From: Lytechinus variegatus
Lineage: Eukaryota; Echinodermata; Echinoidea; Temnopleuroida; Toxopneustidae
Assembly (NCBI RefSeq): GCF_018143015.1
Contig: NC_054751.1
Span: 32,626,347 to 32,690,346 of the forward strand
DNA length: 64,000 bases
Direction: 5' to 3'
Part shown: piece after piece, positions 1 through 14,100 of the stretch
Layout of the letters: every line of letters starts with the position of its first letter
Numbering within the stretch: position 1 is the first letter of the stretch
Program-made: the position numbers and the translations under genes
Notes under the pieces: generated by a model
Seen by the model: only the letters and a program-made list of their open reading frames with translations
Told to the model about the DNA's origin: nothing
Databases searched by the model: none

Positions 1-3000
1 GACATTAATCGGAAAGGCTTATACACTGTGACAATTTAATACATTTTTTAGTTAAATCTTGAAACATTGGTCAAATTACATTATCATGCAGTCACGGAGT
101 TATGAGCAAATGAAAAATGTATAGGGCCTGTACGGTGAGCATCTAATTGTTTTTAACAATAGTATATACACAGATGGGGGTGGCTCTCTTACCCTTTCCC
201 CGCAGAAAAAAAGTTCCATGATTGAGAAAAAGTAGGCCTAGAAGAAAAAATGAAGGGTTCGAAAGGGAAAAGAAGATTTAAAATTATTTCTCATTATCCG
301 GAAAGGTGGAAACATTGCTATATTTAAATTGGTAACCATATCAGATATTGAAGTGTGGCATAGCCTGCAATTATTGTAGAGCGGAAATAGTACGTTTAGT
401 GACGTTTCCACGCTATACGTTTAAGTCAAGATCCTGGGCCACATTGTTCTGTATTTAAGCATCAGTTGTTAAAAGGGGGGATTTAGAGCAACAGCAGCAC
501 ATAATCAAATAAACCTAAATTCATGTATTTTTACTTTATTTATTTATTCATTTATTTTATCATTATCATATTTTTTTTTTGGGGGGGGGGCCTCAGAAGC
601 GGAATTCAGTTCATTCTTTTCTTTCTTTATCTTCTTCTTCTTCGGGAAACAGTACAGGCCATCGTCTGGTGTATTGTCGTACTGGTATCAGGGTATACAA
701 AATAATGTTGACAAGGTTAGTGTTTTGCAATAGGGTAATCCCCCATATGTTTCCCCGTTTTATTCAGCGACCCATCGAACAATTGCGAAAAATGCAATGT
801 GTGTAAGCAGAGTGTGCGTGAGAAAAAGCAATTTTTTGTGTTTATTGTGTACTTAATACAAAATGGAAAATTTTAATAAACAATCAAGGTTACCCCCAAA
901 TATTTCCTCGCAAATACATATAGTAAACAGAATATAATATCGATAGTATAATTCACATCGACAGGGGCGCACAAGCGTGTGTGTGTGTGGGGGGCGGAGT
1001 GTCTGGGTTGCGCCCCTGCCAAAATAGTTTACTTATATAGGGCAAAATTCATATCTGACCCTCCCCATGAACAAGAAATAGGGTATAGGGAAGAAAAAAG
1101 AAGTAGAAAGGGGGGAGACAGAGACAATGCATGAGGAGAAAGAAGAAAAAATGGAAAGAAGATAATAAGAAATAATTTGCGTCACGCGCTAGTCGTTGCA
1201 CCCCTTGGAAAATATTCTGCGCACAAGTGAAGCCTATAGGCACTGCCGAAATTTAATTGCACCCCCCCCCCAAATAAAGGATGCCCTCCCATCCCTCCGT
1301 CTTCAAGAATTATGCTCCTGCCAGTATATATACCATATTTATGTTAGTACTCGTGCAGACGAACTTTGGTTAGTCATGTTAATGGGAAAATAAACAAATT
1401 TAACTTAATTTACACTCAGTTAACTTTTCGCGACCAAGAAAAGGAGAAAAGGACAGGGAGAAGGGTAAAATATGAAATCATTTTCTGAATACTATGTCAA
1501 AATCTTGGATATTTTGTAATAAACATAATGAAAATGTCGAAAATTTTGCTCGCTTGCTTTTTTTTATCGATTTTGCCCTATACGCCATATTTATAGCCTC
1601 CTCAATTTTTTTTTGTTTATTGCGCCACTGAACGGAGGCCAGTGGCGTGACAGGCGGGTGGGGGGCAGGGGGGCAAGCCCTGCCCCCGCCCCCCCCTGTG
1701 GATTTCACCGGAAAAAGGAAAAATAAAAATAATGGGAAAAAGAAAAAAGAGAGAAAGGGAAAGAAAGAAAGAAAGAAAGAAAGAGAGAAAAAAAAAGAGA
1801 AAAGGGAAAAAGGGAAATAACATGTGAGGAAGTTCAAAATAACCTGAAATACTAATACGCAGCATGATTAGCAAGAGAGAGAAAGATAAAATCAAAAGAT
1901 ATGACTCAATGGCAGGGGCAAGAATGGCGGGAAAGTGGGAGAAAGAGGCAAAAAGAAACGGGAAATGAAGGTAGAGCCAAAAGGTAAACTGGAAAATCAG
2001 AATATGAAGAAAAGGGACAAGAAAAAAGAGAAGAACTATAAACGACCGGGCTGCCGAGGATTGAAAAAAAAAAGAACGGGAAGAAAGGTGGATTGCTAAA
2101 TTTTATGCCATAATATTGTCGCAATCAGGACAAAAAATAATAACATTAGCCAAAGGTTAGCCAAGGGCTGTTATATCCCCCTATATTATATTCTAACCTA
2201 CTTTGCGTTGGCTAGATTTACCGCTAGCCTCCCTAATGTTTACTTTGGCTAAATTTCCAAAGCTACTATTTTAAAAGGCCAAATTTTTCTGGCTTGCTTC
2301 ACTCGCTGGCGACTTTTATTTTTCTCTCCACATTTGCTATGTTATGCTGCCTCAACATATATTTCGTTTATTATCCGCATCTGCGTTGAAGTTAATATAT
2401 GTGGAGAAAGTAACCGCGATTTGATGAAAAAATGGCCATCTTCAATGTCTAAAAATATCACGAGCCTTCCGGGGGCTTCGCCCCAGACCAGTGGCGGCAC
2501 CGGGGGGGAGGGGCAAAAAAATGTGTATATCGTCGGCCTTATGCCAAAAGGGCCTTAACCCGATTTTAGGGGTTCTGAATATTTTATAATAAATTTAACA
2601 CATTTCATGTAAAACTTAATAACTAAACACGTTTATCGAAATTGGCTTCAAAAGCAAAAAAAAAACGACCACAAACTTTTGATTATTAGAGAGGCCAAAA
2701 CCTTTAAACGCCATTATCTCGGAATGGCCAAAAGCAGTTAAGGCCCTTTTGGCATAAGGCCGACGATATGTTGTCATAAGCATCCTATTAAAGCTGTCAA
2801 TTTCTCTCAAACTGCTTTTTTGTTCTTTAAATTTTTAAAGTTTTCTCATCCATTCACCGTTAGCATTTAGCTCCCAACATAAATCTTTCAGGTCATTATA
2901 TAAAATTTAAAATGTCGCTCGCGCTGCGCGCTCGCAGTTACTAATAATTGAGATAAATTATCTGTTCACATGGGGCTTGAAAATTCAATGTTATCGGAGT

Positions 3001-3245
3001 TTTCATTATTCGTTTCAGCGAGATACACATCCTGTGTATTCATAATTTTTATAAATGAAATATTTTCAGCAAATGAGATAGCCATGCAGTTCATGATTAC
3101 AAAAAGTGCTTAAGACGTCCAAGTATCATCTCGTGATATCAATTTTTTTCAGCTCACACTCGCATTATTTACTATTTTGGTGAAATATCATCTTCATGAC
3201 CCAATGCAAGCAGCTAGTCCTTAACATGTCTCTTTTCAAGTCAGT
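1..3245. other. Intergenic DNA, no gene recognised
   Basis: No reading frame here resembles a known protein. The stretch holds AT-rich unique-looking DNA, G and C homopolymer runs (near 581, 1262 and 1680), and a strongly purine-rich tract at about 1735-2100 with GAAA repeats. Long minus-strand frames over that tract translate only to Phe/Ser/Leu-rich low-complexity peptide and are not genes. Confidence 0.6.
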
Positions 3246-3483
3246 AGGGACTGCATTTCGAAATAAAACTAGCTCGCGCTTCTCGCTCGATTTTGAGAAA
3301 TAGCAAAATATCTGTGTGTTACCCCAGGCCCAAAAATGTTCTTTTGCCTTGGTGCCGCCATTGTAGGGACTACATTTCGAAATAAAACTAGCTCGCGCTT
3401 CTCGCTCGATTTTGAGAAATAGCAAAATATCTGTGTGTTACCCCAGGCCCAAAAATGTTCTTTTGCCTTGGTGCCGCCATTGT
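3246..3483. repeat. 119-bp tandem duplication
   Basis: Two nearly identical 119-bp units lie head to tail (3246-3364 and 3365-3483). Each starts agggact and ends with gccgccattgt. They differ at very few positions, so the duplication is recent or homogenised. Confidence 0.85.
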
Positions 3484-3509
3484 CCCGGACCCGATCCGCA
3501 TAGCACTTG

Positions 3510-3751
3510 TCCCCGAGGGGCCACTTACATTGACGTGTGGATACCATGCGCGACCAAAAAAAAACACGTAAAAGGGATGTCTTTTTCAAGATAGGGCACG
3601 TTACGTACGTAACGTGATTAGGGTGTCAAAAACACTAAAATAATGAAAAGAGGGTATCTATTTCGCTATGAAAGCTACGTGTTTAGGATTAAATTGGCGG
3701 AGATTATAAAACAAAATTAAAATTGTTATAAAGGAAGTGGCCCCCGGGACT
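3510..3751 (+). mobile_element. Family A MITE, internally deleted copy
   Basis: The inverted ends read ccgaggggccacttacattg on the left and ggaagtggcccccggga on the right. The interior carries the family's perfect 20-bp palindrome at 3597-3616. Only about 240 bp remain of the roughly 530-550 bp seen in fuller copies (4127-4674, 6649-7177). The flanks are similar (ACTTGTCC and ACTTGCCC) and may be a decayed 8-bp target duplication. It has no coding capacity. Confidence 0.7.
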
Positions 3752-4126
3752 TGCCCCCCAAAGGTTCTACAACCATGTGACAACCGAGAACTTTTGAGCA
3801 GATAATTTGCCAAAAAATAGCTCGCTGAAAAGCGGAACTGAGAAATAGCATTTGGGCCGGAGTTCGGGATAGAGTGACGGCATATAAGTTTACCCGCTCT
3901 GAACAGGAGAGCAAAAATTTTGTGTCAGTGTAATTAAAAAAAATAATTCTCATACTCTTAACACCCATGTATACTATATAATCTGGCTGCAAGAACGCGA
4001 TTTCCATGGTCAGGAAGGGGAAAAACAGAGTAGTAAAAAAGAGGTGCGGGAAACGAAAGGGGAAAGGTAATTTTGATATTTTCCCCCCAATGTCTCGTCA
4101 TCTCGTTTGCAAGTAACACTTGGTCC

Positions 4127-4674
4127 CCGGGGGGGCCACTTCCATTCACGAGTGGATACCATGCGCGACCATGGGGTCTCGAAAAGCACCCTAAACACGT
4201 AATTTTCATATTCTGAAAATGCATTCCTTAACAAGTATTGGCGTGTGAAACCCTACCCTTAACAAGTCTTGGAAACAAAACGATACTCTTGGCAAATATT
4301 CCCTGAAACGAACCCCTAAACAAGTACAGGAATGTTTTATTGTTACGGGTCCTTCGGTCGTCGGCTTTACCTTATTTGGTTTAGTACGACCCCACCTTCT
4401 ACACCTCGCGCAAATCGGACTCTAAACACGTAGTGTTGGGGCAGAAAAGACATCCTTTATAAAACATTTAATTTTGTTATATCTTCCCGCAAAGTCGACC
4501 CTAAACACGTAATTTTCCTAGCGAAATAGATACCCTTTTTTCATTATTTTTGTGTTTTTGACACCCGTACGTAACGTGCCCTATATATCGTGAAAAAGAC
4601 ATCCTTTTTACTTTTTCTTTTTGGTCGCGCATGGTATCCACTCGTCAATGTAAGTGGCCCCCCCCCCCCCCGGG
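4127..4674 (-). mobile_element. Family A MITE, near-full copy, reversed
   Basis: This copy is opposite in orientation to those at 3510 and 6649. Terminal inverted repeats of about 40 bp contain gagtggataccatgcgcgac and its complement. They are bounded by a 9-bp direct repeat ACTTGGTCC at 4118-4126 and 4675-4683, consistent with a target-site duplication. The right end contains a run of about 15 C. It is non-coding. The superfamily is not assigned; 8-9 bp duplications fit hAT-, P- or Mutator-like transposases. Confidence 0.75.
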
Positions 4675-4879
4675 ACTTGGTCCAAACTTCTCTTCGTTCT
4701 TTCTGTCAAAATACTCGGATAGTTTTCTGTATAGGTTACTCTCGAGTTCCAAAGACAACGGAGTTTTTCCATGAGAATAATGAAACAGTTTGTATTTAGT
4801 TTTACAGCTAGAGTCAGAAAATAAGTCTTTTCCCCCAAAGTGATATTTTCTTTGGTTGAAAATAACGACTATAATATCA

Positions 4880-5090
4880 CACTTTGCTATAGGGGTGTTG
4901 ACGGCGGATCGGAGCAAATCGCCTGGTCGGCCATGCAACAGGGACCCAACACTCGGAACAAATCGTGGGGAAGCCGCCGATTATTTCCGCCGGTACCAAC
5001 ACGGCGTTCGTTCGGCCGGATCGATGAGGTGCAGATAGTGAGCTGGCATCTTGAGCGCATGCGCTAGATCGCGTAGGAAAACGAACGAAG
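4880..5090 (+). promoter_or_regulatory. Putative MSL3 promoter/5' leader with NRF1-type site
   Basis: CpG density rises sharply in the 200 bp before the MSL3 start codon compared with the AT-rich surroundings, and no clear TATA box is visible. A perfect palindrome agcgcatgcgct at 5054-5065 matches the NRF1 consensus, a common promoter element of animal housekeeping genes. An in-frame TGA at 5052-5054 closes the reading frame upstream of the ATG. The transcription start cannot be located from sequence alone. Confidence 0.5.
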
Positions 5091-5195
5091 ATGATTGCCA
5101 CACGAGGATTGAAAACACCGTCTTTTGGTGTTGGTGAAAGAGTGTTATGTTTTGAACCAGATCCTACAAAAGTACGAGTGCTGTATGATTCAAAG
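5091..5195 (+). CDS. MSL3: MSL3 exon 1
   Basis: It encodes residues 1-35, the first strand of the chromo-barrel, including [20 protein letters not shown], which is almost identical to vertebrate MSL3. The donor is AAG|gtaag and the exon ends in phase 0. Y32 is the first aromatic-cage residue. The following intron is about 19 kb, the longest in the gene. Confidence 0.95.
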
Positions 5196-8100
5196 GTAAG
5201 TAAAGCATACATTTAATCCACATTCTAATCAGGGTTACGACTCTAAATAGTCTAATCCACGTTTCATTCGCTGCTTGTAGTTGTAGATCTCATAGTCATA
5301 TTGTCCCACCAATTTAAATCGGTGTAGGCCTAGGGCCAGGCACTTGTTCACTGCTACCATCTGGCCTGTGGAGAATCTACAGGTAGGACTATGGTATGCC
5401 AATGCTGTATAGAGCACACACTTTAAAAAATCATTAAAATATCACTTTTGTGACCAAAATTACTAATTTCCATATAGTTTTAATTTATTTATCATTAGTA
5501 ATGTGGGAATAATTTTTGTATTCACCAGAGCGCTCAAAAACTTGAATTTTGGGCATATTTTTGTGTACGCCCTCTATTGGTGGAAAGTAATATGGCAAGA
5601 AAATTTTCATTTTTTGATCTCTATTTTTAATTAAGAAAAAATGATATAAAGAATCAAATTTAAATAAGAGCCAAGTAGTATGAATTAACAGGTCTAATGG
5701 AAACTGTCAATGTAAAAAAATCAAGCATTTGCCCCAAAGAAAAAGAGAAAATAAGCCAAACATTGCCACCTTTATTTTGTCACACATGGAGATATAACTG
5801 AGAACAAGGTTATATTATAACCTTGTTCATTGAATGAGTGGGGCCAGGCCCACTCACACAACATGCGATACTAACCCGGGGGGGGGGGGGGGCACTCCTA
5901 GTACCAATGAGGTCCAAACATTACATGTATGGACCTCATAGGCGACATCAGTGGAATTGCGGGGTTAGAAATCTTTGAGTACAGGATATTTCGATATTAT
6001 TTCACAAGTACGCTCTCTATTTCTTTTTTTGGCCAATATTATAATTAAAAATCGTAAATTCATTGTAAGCAACAAAAATAAAATGAAAGATATTAAGGGA
6101 AACTTACATTTTGATGACTTTTTCCTGATTTTCTTGGCAGTTGCTCTTCACTTCTGACTCGCGATCGAAGCTGTTATGCAGATCACGTGATACGCTTTCT
6201 CGTCAGGTGATCGGTTGGTTATTCTTTTCGCCAGACGTTGATAATGATATATTTCATAACGCTAGCATTCATCGCAAATTCAGGTGAAAGCGATTGGAGT
6301 TAACAGCGCAAGCTTTAAATTTTTCAAAAAATAAAGTTTAATTTATTGCATAAGTTTCGCGCCGGACATGAAGGATCATTTGGTCCCATATTGGCGTAAT
6401 GCATAACAACGGGGGGGGGGGGGGGTGTCCCTACCACTTCAACGACTATAGCCAGAAATTATGATTTTTTTTTCTCTCCTAGCTTTTTTAACCAAAATAC
6501 CCCCCCCCCCAAAAAAAAAGGGAACTAGTGTTAAAGAGAAAGAGAATTATGATAGAGGAACACAAAATACTTTTTTTTTTCAGCTTTTATTTATTCGACT
6601 TATAATCCCATAATCAAATATTAAATGGGGCTTCCACAGTTTTTTAAGCCCGGGGGCCACTTACATGAGTGGATACCATATGCGCGACAAAAAAAAAATC
6701 TTTTTCACTATAGGGCACGTTACGTACGTAACGTGATAAGGGTGTCAAAAACACAAAAATAATGAAAAAGGGGTATATCTATTTCGCTAGGAAAATTACG
6801 TATTTAGGGTCGAATTTGAGGGGATGATAAAACAAGATTAAAATGTTTTATAAAGGATGTCCTTGTTTTCCCCAACACTGCGTGTTTAGAGTCCAATTGG
6901 CGCAAGGTGTAGAAGCTAGGTGGGGTCGTGCTAAGCCAATTAAAGGTAAAAAAGCCGAAGACCGAAGGACCCGTAACAATAAACATTCCTGTACTTGTGC
7001 ATTTCAGGGAATATTTAAAGAGTATCGTTTTGTTTCCAATTCTTGTCAAGGGTACGGTACACGTCAATACTTGTTAAGGGGTGCATTTTCAGAATCAGGA
7101 AATTACGTGTTTAGGGTGCTTTTTGAGACCCCATGATCGCGCATGGTATCCACTCGTGAATGGAAGTGGCCCCCGGCTTTTAAAGTCAATTCATAAAAAT
7201 ATTCCTCCTCGGGATTTGAGCTTTCTTTCATGAAATATCAATCTTTTTCGTGATTACCAAAAATACTTAAAATGTCATTTTTAAAAATCTTTGTATAAAG
7301 CTTTAGCTCATGCGTTGCGCCTGCAATATTTTAATGTTGAGATACAACTTTATGCTTTTAATGAATTCCTAAAAACACTAAATTCTCAGATCATTTGTCG
7401 CAATCGAATGATTGGAAATGAATGATTAATAAGTTTCATGAATAATGTTTAAAATGCGTCTCTCTATAAGTTTTGAATATTTAAAAAAAAATGTCAGCTC
7501 GTGCTTTTTGCTCGCAATATTTTGATTAGTAAGAAGTTCTTGTATATGCGAGTTTGATAGATAAATAAATAGAGAGAGGGGGAGGGTCCCTCAGCTACTT
7601 GTCCTCGCTTATTCCAGTTTTTTTTATTATGCTCGTACGTGTTGTGAGGTTTTCAAAGTCTTCTTTTTCTCACCCTTTTTATTGTCTCGGAGCTTCCCTC
7701 TATTTCTTTGCTACGATGTATAGCCCTTCTTACTTGTTTCAATTCTTTTATGTTCTCATTTCACTGAAAACATAATTATTAAACTGACGTAGAAGACTTT
7801 ACAACAAAATTTTGATATTGTTTTTTCTTGTTTGTTTGGCTTTCTTTTTTCTTCTCCTCATTTCTTGTTTTTTTTTCTTCTTAGTTTCCTTTTCCTTATT
7901 TTCTCTTATTTCATTTCATGAGGCATCCGCCAACTTCAACAACAAACATATTTAGAGGCCGATATCCAGTGAGGGGGCGTGGTGGTATGCCCCTCGATCT
8001 AAAAATTAATTTTTTACTTTATATTCTTTTGCGAAAATGAATATGAAGGACAGCTTTTTGATAAAGAACACAGTTTTAGAGTGTTAGAGCGCGATTTATA

Positions 8101-11100
8101 CCTACAACCGCTAAATCCTGTCACTGTCGGTATGAAGCAGTGATTCCATCAGCTTACGGTAATAATTTTTGCAACACGGGCGCCAGTCCGAGAAACAGAC
8201 AGGCATTTGCCCAAACGGACAACATCTCAACCTCTGCTCATTTCTTTTTGCACGGGCGCATAAATCTCGACGTAACCCATCACATTTCTCCCTATTTTCT
8301 CCTCCCTTTTATTTTCCATTAATTTTTCTTTCGTTCACTTTTTTCTGTCTTCTTTCCCCAATTTTTTTTACCCATCACATTTCTCCCTATTTTCTCTTCC
8401 CTTTTATTTTCCATTAATTTTTCTTTCACTTTTTTCTGTCCTCTTTTCCGCTTCTATTTTTGTTCTCGTCTCACCGCTTTTCCTCATCCCCCAGCCTCCG
8501 ACGCCCGTGCAGATTCGCAAACAATATCAAGAGTATGTCTACTTGCAAGGGCGGAAATCTCTCCCCAAAGGTAGGGGGACCAGGGGCTGGAAAATTTGAC
8601 AAACAAACAAACAAAAAAAAGAAGGTTTATCACCCCCTAAAGAAGGTCATCTTAACCAAAAGAAATTTGACAAGCAAACAAGCAAAAAAAGGGGGGCATC
8701 CCAAAAGTAAGATCATCTCTTCCAAATGTTTTATTTCGATTTTGAATGAAATGACCAAAAATAGTAGGGGGATATTTCATAATGTGCCCCCTACTATTTT
8801 GGGTAAGGGGTACATGTCCCACGGCCCTGGGATTTGCGCCCATGTGGGTGGGGGTGTTGCGCCTCCCTATCGGGATCATATCACAGCGAGTATACACTCT
8901 TCCATATGGAAGAGTGTTTACTCTCTGTGATTTCGATCTCACACATATGAAAAAAAAATAGAACAGCTAAGCCTTGATCACAGGCCAAAATGCCTAACGA
9001 TTTCTCTGCGGCATTAACAACTCTCGTAAGGGGCGCTCCATTTATAAATAGAGTTGCATGAACAGCTGTCTATGGCGACAGAATCGTAGGCAGAATTGTT
9101 GCCAGAAGCGTGGGAATTTGGAAGAAAATTCAAGAAAAGAACCGGTGAGTACCGATTTAAGAGTAATTATACATTCATTAACGTTTATTGAATCCTAAGA
9201 ATAAAGATTTTTTACGGAAAGAAAGCTTAGTTCTAAGCTAGGGCTGCCCAAATGCGCGTGAGTGGAGTCCCAGTTTCTTAACACGGGTAAGTATTGCAGT
9301 GTCGCCTAGAGTGGGGGGGGCACTTACATTGACGAGTGGATACCATGCGCAACCAAAAAAACACGTAAAAAGGATGTCTTTTCACGATAGGGCACGTTAC
9401 ATACGTAACGTGATAAAGGTGTCAAAAACACAAAAATAATGAAAAAAGGGTATCTTTCGCTAGGAAAATTATTTACGGTACGTGTTTAGACTTTAGGGTC
9501 GAATTTGCAGGGATGATAGAACAAAATTAAAATGTTTTATAAACGATTTCCTTTTTGCCCCAACACTTCGTGTTTAGAGCCCGGGGGGCCACTTACATGA
9601 CGAGTGGATACCATGCGCGACCAAAAAAACATGTAAAAAGGATGTCTTTTTCACAACAGGGCACGGGGTGTCAAAACACAAAAATAATGAAAAAAGGGTG
9701 TAACGTATAACTACGAGTGACTAGACAGTTGACAGTACTCAAACAAAAGACTCGGTGACGCAGAATTTCCAGTTATCATACGATGCATCAAGTACACCAT
9801 CAAGCATGCGACCTAGCATACCATCGAGCATGTTCAATCTGTAGCATAAAAATATAAACAAACAATAATAAGCATCTGTATATATGCAATTACATTTTAC
9901 AATTATGTACTTGCATGAGATAAATAAATGATCTAAGTATTGCATAAATTAATTGTGACGTTTGAATCTTGAATAAATAAATATTCTGGTTTTCTGTAAC
10001 AAATTTACCTTTTATGTTTTGTCAATGTGTTCAAAGAACCTTGAATAAACTTTGCTATATGTGATTAAACAAAACCTTGACTTTGTCTCATTTGTTCTTT
10101 ATATAAACTACGATACTTAAATCAATATAACCTTGCCTCTAAACCATATTCATACTCTGAGGCATTAATGACTTACAATTACCTTATTCAAACCAATAAC
10201 CACGCTTTCATTTCACCTGTGTTATTTGTAATTATCAGGGCTTCCAAATGCACCAAAAAACTGGCTTTAATGCCTTATTTCCAAACTTATAAATGTACTT
10301 GATCTATTTCAACAACTTAGAACCAAATGCAGCTAACAAAGAACACTTGTTTGACATTCCATTTCGTTTACAACTCTGAACATGAATAGCCTACTATGCA
10401 CTGTGTGCGAGATTACCACACAGTACCATACCGATATACTATTACGCAACACTCTTCATGTGCATGTCCAATTACCTATCAATGTACAATGTCAATATAC
10501 GTTTATCACACGTGTATTCTATACATAAACTCCAAACACTTTCTCCAAACTTCTGAGCTAAATTAACAACAAATTAATTATCGTCTAGAGTTAATTTTGG
10601 TCTCATATATTCAGTTACCGTAAGTAACGGTGTATTAACCGCACCTTTTTCTCGGCGGGGCAGAAGCAAAAGTCGGGGGTGCGGTTTATACACGGTGACG
10701 GGTCTGAGCCAGCCCGCCGTAACCCCTCCCGTACATGTACGATGTCTGCCAGTTCACAACACATCGAGTGGCCGGGCGTAGCCGCCCAGGCAATGTCGTT
10801 TAGAGGGGTATGAGCCGCGGGTAATGGGAAGCGATTATTGCAATATTAATTAAATGTTGTCCATAACAAACGCACCCACCTTCATGACACTAATTTTGAC
10901 TTTATTCTCGATTCAAAGTCGTGAAGTTCCCTGGCGAATTTAAAGAGACGCCAAGCATACTCGGTAATATTTTGTCACCGCTGAGCGAGAGTTGAGTGAG
11001 CTTAGAGATTGCGTTGTAATGTGGTTATAGTGCGACTTAAGCTGGCGCTATTCAAAGTCCCGTTTCGCGCCAGCTTGTTTTTTTTCCTTCCTGTTTGCTT

Positions 11101-14100
11101 TTCACAAGATACCATGTAAACCACGCACGAGAGAGACGGCAAGAAGCCGTAAAAAACAAATGGAAAAAATGCCAATTTCTTTGTTTCTTGAACCTTCCTA
11201 TAATCCCGTATCCAAAATTCATGCTAAGACATCAAATTTCTGAAAGTGATTGTGAGATTGTGATGCAAGAAATGTGAATGTTTCTTCCTCCTACGCTGGG
11301 CCTGGGAAAGACACAGATCATAATTTGATAAGATGTACTGGCATGACTTGTACTGTATCGTAGTTTGCAATGTAATGGCAGTGCTGTGTGTGTACACTGT
11401 GACTGTGAGGTGAGCGAGTGTGTAAGTTGCCAATATTGTCGGGACCGTTCTTTCTTTCTAACATTTGTAGATGAATTGATCAAGAACAGCATATATCTGT
11501 ATACCGGTAATCTCTTTGGATACTTTGAAATCTTAAAAACTTAGATTTTGTTTCTTCGTACCTCAAATATGCATGTAAATGTGAGATTTTTTTTTTTTTT
11601 TTTTAGTCCAAAGTTGGGGGTGCGGTTAATACACGGGTGCGGTTAATACACCGTTACTTACGGTATGCATTACATTAAGGAAATATTGAGGTCCTTTTAC
11701 TTACAACATTGGACTACCGATGATCTTGAATTCTACTGTAAAGTCACAACAGGCTGAACTTTAAATCTTTGTCGATCTTGGCAAGGCAAATTTCCAACGC
11801 CCTCTATCGACCCAGATAAATAATGCTAGAACTCAATTAACGTCTCTGACGTCATGTTAAATATTTCAAAGAAATAATACACTTTCTAAATCTTACAAAG
11901 GGTATCTAATTCGCTAGGAAAATTACGTGTTTAGGGTCGAATTTGCGGGGATGATAAAACAAAATTAAAATGTTTTATAAAGGATGTCCTTTTTGCCCCA
12001 ACACTTCGTGTTTAGAGTCCGATTTGCGCGAGGTGTAGAAGGTGGGGTCGTACTAAACCAAATAAGGTAAAGCCGACGACCGAAGGACCCGTAACAATAA
12101 AACATTCCTGTACTTGTTTAGGGGTTCATTTCAGGGAATATTTGCCAAGAGTATCGTTTTTGTTTCCAATACTTGTTAAGGGTAGGGTTTCACACGCCAA
12201 TACTTGTTAAAGGGGAAGTTCACCCTGACAAAAAGTTTATTGTAAAAATAGCAGAAAAAATAATAAAAAATATTGCCGAAGGTTTGGGAAAAATTCATCA
12301 AATAATTAAAAAGTCATTAGAATTTCAATTTGATTTGTGACGTCATATGCGAGCAGCATTCCTACATAGCGAATGGTAAAAAATCAATGAAATGTCATTT
12401 TCTCAGAAAATTGAAAATGGTTTTCACTGTTACTTTTGTATATCAATAGACAAATCATTTCATACCCGATCATGAAAAGAAAACAAAATTAAGTCATCAG
12501 GAACCATACAAAATTTGAAATTCATACATTTTATATTACATAACACATGGGGCAGCTGCTCGTTTATGACGTCACAAATCCCAAATTTTGAACTCTAATA
12601 ACTTTCTTACTCTTCAGTCAGTCCGCAGCCCGTCCGAAAGTGCTCTATTTTATTCAGCGGTATGCATAGCCGTCCGTGGTTATGCATACGTAATGAGCTG
12701 TGAAGACGAACTTTCCGATCGGTGTTTTTTGCTCTTAGAATCGTTTATTCCTCACAAAATTGGTCTTATTTTATAGATAAGGCTTTGAAATTTCTGATCA
12801 ATTGAATAAAATGCACATTTGACGTATTTTGAAGACCGATATTTAGCTTAGAAAAAAGGATTTTTTTCAAGAAATATGTGTGAATAAACGGAGCGTATTT
12901 TTGCATAGAAATCACACTTGCGTCAAATTGATATTATAATCAATGTAAAGCGTAGACATTCTTCTTTACGACTAAAAAAAAATTATGAAATTTCATGATG
13001 TAGCAAAGTCAGGAACCACAAAAAACCACGGCAATGTCCATCGCAAAATGATTGGAATTGCAGTACAATTGCCGACGCGTTCTGATTGGTCAACAGCGGC
13101 GCACAGACTTACAACATTTTATATAGCATTAAAAACCCGGAAGTGGTACGAAAGCGATCTGTGGCGACTTGCGTAGGCACTATGTTTGACATGTGCAGGG
13201 ACCCTGGTTCGAACCCGACGGAGTGGTTTTTTTTCGCGGGGGGGGGGGGAATATATTTTGGCTTTTTCTTTAAATCATATTCCTCCCCCGTCCTACCCAG
13301 CTTTATTTTACTTTCATGTGAATTTCTATTTAGGGCTGTATTATTAAATCATGGAGCTATGAATAAATCTTACTTCTTCTTAATCACTTGATTTTCAGGT
13401 TCTTGATTACACTTATTTGGGCAGAGGTGGGAAGGGAAGTGAGTTAAAGGTCAAGTGCACATCAACAAAAAATTCTTTGAATAGAGAAATTTCCCTTTTT
13501 TAACACAAAACAGTTATATACACAAAACAATGGTATGCAAATAGAGTTGATTATGTCATTCACATCACATTACTTTCTAAATTTTGGTTGCATTTTATTA
13601 TATCAATTTTAGCAAATTTGTTATAAAAACTCTTCGAGTCACAATAGGTTACATTCATGGAAACTACAAATGTTAATGGAGGAATTAAAATCTCTCAAAA
13701 TTTGTCAAAGAAAATGAGAAAATCAAAATAAAACATACATGTCATGAACAGGTATCAAACAAAAAAATACACAAGAAATTAGAGTGTGTGTGACATAATC
13801 AGTTCTGTAATTTGCACCTTGACCAAGATGAGCATATAATTGTTTAATGAAATTAGGCAAATTTCTAAATGTCAAAATTATAATTTTTTAAATTTTGAAT
13901 CATGTTTATTAAATTTTCTGCAATACTTTATTTTTCTTTAAATTCAAATTACTTTTTTGTTGGGGTGGACCTCTCCTTTACTCTTTGCATGGAATGTAGG
14001 GAATGCACATTAATATTTATCCACGAACAAAATTGTCTTAAAGTGTGCAAATCAGTAATTGGACACATGTTCACTTTCCTTTCATCCAGGCCACTCCCTC

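Noticed and set aside
1478..1895. Overlapping minus-strand frames of 119 and 92 codons
   Set aside because: They are translations of a purine-rich tract giving Phe/Ser/Leu low complexity, with no start or splice context.
11095..11277. 60-codon frame inside the TA-flanked element as a transposase piece
   Set aside because: No helix-turn-helix or DDE-type motif, and far too short.
13150..13230. tRNA-like segment with ggttcgaaccc
   Set aside because: The B-box word is perfect, but I could not fit a convincing A box or acceptor stem. Possibly a SINE remnant.
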